The position numbers and the translations under genes are program-made. DNA of 5,243 nucleotides from an uncultured Burkholderiales bacterium (GTDB taxonomy: Bacteria > Pseudomonadota > Gammaproteobacteria > Burkholderiales > Burkholderiaceae_D): contig CAIVDH010000262.1 of the NCBI GenBank assembly GCA_903904635.1, forward strand, positions 1-5,243, in the 5' to 3' direction. Below are positions 3,995 to 5,243 of this stretch, in pieces. How positions within the stretch are numbered: the first letter of the stretch is position 1; each line of letters starts with the position of its first letter. The notes under the pieces are model-generated. The model saw only the letters and a program-made list of their open reading frames with translations. It did no database searches and had not been told where the DNA came from.

Positions 3995-5243
3995 TTAGCC
4001 TCCAAGCTCTTGCATGAGGTGCAGCTGCGCACTGAATGCCGGCTGATTCGACTTGGGATTTTTTCGGTGATAGTGTCCATTTATATCCAGTTCCCATGCA
4101 TTGACGTTATCTTTCAGATAGGGCTGTAATCCTTCTTGCATGATACGTTTTTTCAGCTGTTTGTCGAGGATGGGAAAAGCGACTTCTATACGTCTGAATA
4201 AATTACGATTCATCCAGTCCGCACTTGCCAGATAAACATCATGTGCCAACTCGTTACGGAAATAAAATATACGACTGTGCTCAAGAAACCGACCAATAAC
4301 AGATCTGACTTTGATGTTATCAGAAAGCCCGGCAACGCCCGGCCGTAGCGCACAAGCACCCCGGACGATCAGGTCTATCTTGACGCCAGCCTGTGAAGCT
4401 TCATATAAAGATTCAATAATGGATTCATCCAGCAAACCATTCATTTTTGCGATGATATGCCCGCTACCACCTTCCTTTGCAATACGCGCTTCATTCTTGA
4501 TTGCCTTGACTAAATGACTTTGCAAATCAAAAGGCGCCACCCAAAGATGATTGAGATTTTTCGGCTTGGTCAGGCTGGTAAGGTTAATAAATACTTCATT
4601 GACATCGTGCGCAAGCTCGGGATTGGCAGTTAACAGTCCGAAATCTGTATAAAATTTTGTGGTGTTGGGATGATAGTTGCCCGTGCCCAGATGCGCGTAG
4701 AAACGTAAACGTTTATTTTCACGCCTTATCACCAGCGCCATTTTTGCATGCGTCTTCAAACCCACAACACCATAGACCACCTGCGCTCCAACCCGCTCCA
4801 GCCTGTCTGCCCAGTTGATGTTGGCTTCTTCATCAAAGCGCGCCATCAATTCCACAATGACCGTCACTTCTTTACCATTTTGCGCAGCCGTGATCAAAGC
4901 TTCCATTAAATTGGAATTCATGCCGGTACGATAAATCGTTTGCTTAATGGCGACCACATCCGGATCCCGCGCTGCACTGAAAATAAAATCTATGACTGGC
5001 TGAAAAGACTCGTAGGGATGATGCAATAAAAGATCTTGTTTTGAAATCAAGTCGAATAAATCTGCATTCTGTGATTGTATGGAAAATTTTTGCGTAAACG
5101 GCGGAAAACGTAATTCAGGTTTGGCAATCAAATCAACTAATTCATTTAGCCTGACCATATTCACAGGACCATCAACTGCGTATAAAAATTCAGGATCAAT
5201 ATTGAATTGCTCGAGCAAAAATTTTGCAAGATGATGCGGGCAG
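3995..5243 (-). CDS. ppk1: Polyphosphate kinase 1, C-terminal part (runs off right edge)
   Basis: Ppk1 reversibly polymerises the gamma-phosphate of ATP into inorganic polyphosphate. About 415 C-terminal residues are visible, and the frame stays open to the window edge (reading PHHLAKFLLEQF across it). The TTG at 5218 is therefore an internal Leu codon rather than the start. Numbering from that Leu as residue 1, the autophosphorylated histidine is H157 in GLKTHAKM (E. coli H435) and the second catalytic histidine is H314 in FLEHSR (E. coli H592). Mg/phosphate-binding arginines are R97 in IYRTG and R127 in ARFDEEANI (E. coli R375 and R405). All four keep a constant offset of 278 from E. coli numbering, so the visible part aligns nearly gap-free through the catalytic region, and roughly the first 270 residues are missing. 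AHLGTGNYH, YTDFGLLT and SADWMNRN are also typical. The C-terminus is of normal length. The two phospholipase-D-like catalytic domains (C1, C2) are thus complete. It is followed immediately by sixA. Confidence 0.95.
   Translation of the reverse strand, partial: CPHHLAKFLLEQFNIDPEFLYAVDGPVNMVRLNELVDLIAKPELRFPPFTQKFSIQSQNADLFDLISKQDLLLHHPYESFQPVIDFIFSAARDPDVVAIKQTIYRTGMNSNLMEALITAAQNGKEVTVIVELMARFDEEANINWADRLERVGAQVVYGVVGLKTHAKMALVIRRENKRLRFYAHLGTGNYHPNTTKFYTDFGLLTANPELAHDVNEVFINLTSLTKPKNLNHLWVAPFDLQSHLVKAIKNEARIAKEGGSGHIIAKMNGLLDESIIESLYEASQAGVKIDLIVRGACALRPGVAGLSDNIKVRSVIGRFLEHSRIFYFRNELAHDVYLASADWMNRNLFRRIEVAFPILDKQLKKRIMQEGLQPYLKDNVNAWELDINGHYHRKNPKSNQPAFSAQLHLMQELGG
3999..4003 (-). promoter_or_regulatory. 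Ribosome binding site of sixA inside the end of ppk1
   Basis: On the minus strand GGAGG, encoding the final Gly-Gly codons of the kinase, stands 4 nt before the GTG at 3994. It is a near-ideal Shine-Dalgarno sequence and fixes the unusual GTG start of sixA, with ppk1 stop and sixA start directly abutting (TAAGTG). Confidence 0.75.

Noticed and set aside
4311..4517. Open frame on the plus strand, 68 codons
   Set aside because: Antisense to the highly conserved second catalytic domain of polyphosphate kinase; a shadow.
5216..5218. TTG as the start codon of the polyphosphate kinase
   Set aside because: The frame stays open upstream to the window edge with Ppk-like residues, and conserved residue offsets show ~270 N-terminal residues are missing.

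Overview
The window reads as a chromosomal stretch of a Gram-negative proteobacterium. A betaproteobacterium of moderate GC, perhaps in or near Oxalobacteraceae/Burkholderiales, is my best guess. It rests on gene content, protein flavour and the ppk1-sixA pairing, not on a marker gene. All six genes look intact except ppk1, which runs off the right edge. I see no mobile element, CRISPR array, tRNA or rRNA.

Layout. Bases 1-212 are mostly non-coding and hold a regulatory region. Bases 213-3539 carry four plus-strand genes packed without gaps (overlaps of 4, 19 and 1 nt), so they are almost certainly one operon: an OlsB-type ornithine acyltransferase, a metallophosphoesterase of the LpxH/PlcP superfamily, a UgtP/MGDG-synthase-type GT28 glycosyltransferase, and a small, very Trp-rich membrane protein of unknown function. 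On the minus strand, ppk1 (polyphosphate kinase, C-terminal ~60%) is followed directly by sixA. The two transcription units converge, and their stop codons overlap in one TTAA.

How the genes fit together. The plus-strand operon looks like a phosphate-sparing membrane-lipid remodelling module. The metallophosphoesterase (if PlcP-like) would remove phosphate-containing headgroups from phospholipids and leave diacylglycerol. The GT28 enzyme would glycosylate that diacylglycerol to a phosphorus-free glycolipid. The OlsB-like enzyme would start synthesis of phosphorus-free ornithine lipid. In support, the upstream region has 11-bp-phased TGTCAT half-sites. These include an 18-bp stretch matching 14 of 18 positions of the E. 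coli Pho-box consensus, with a plausible -10 element at the expected distance. The neighbouring ppk1-sixA pair also concerns phosphate storage and phosphotransfer. The catalytic assignments follow from motifs; the pathway and its PhoB control are inference.
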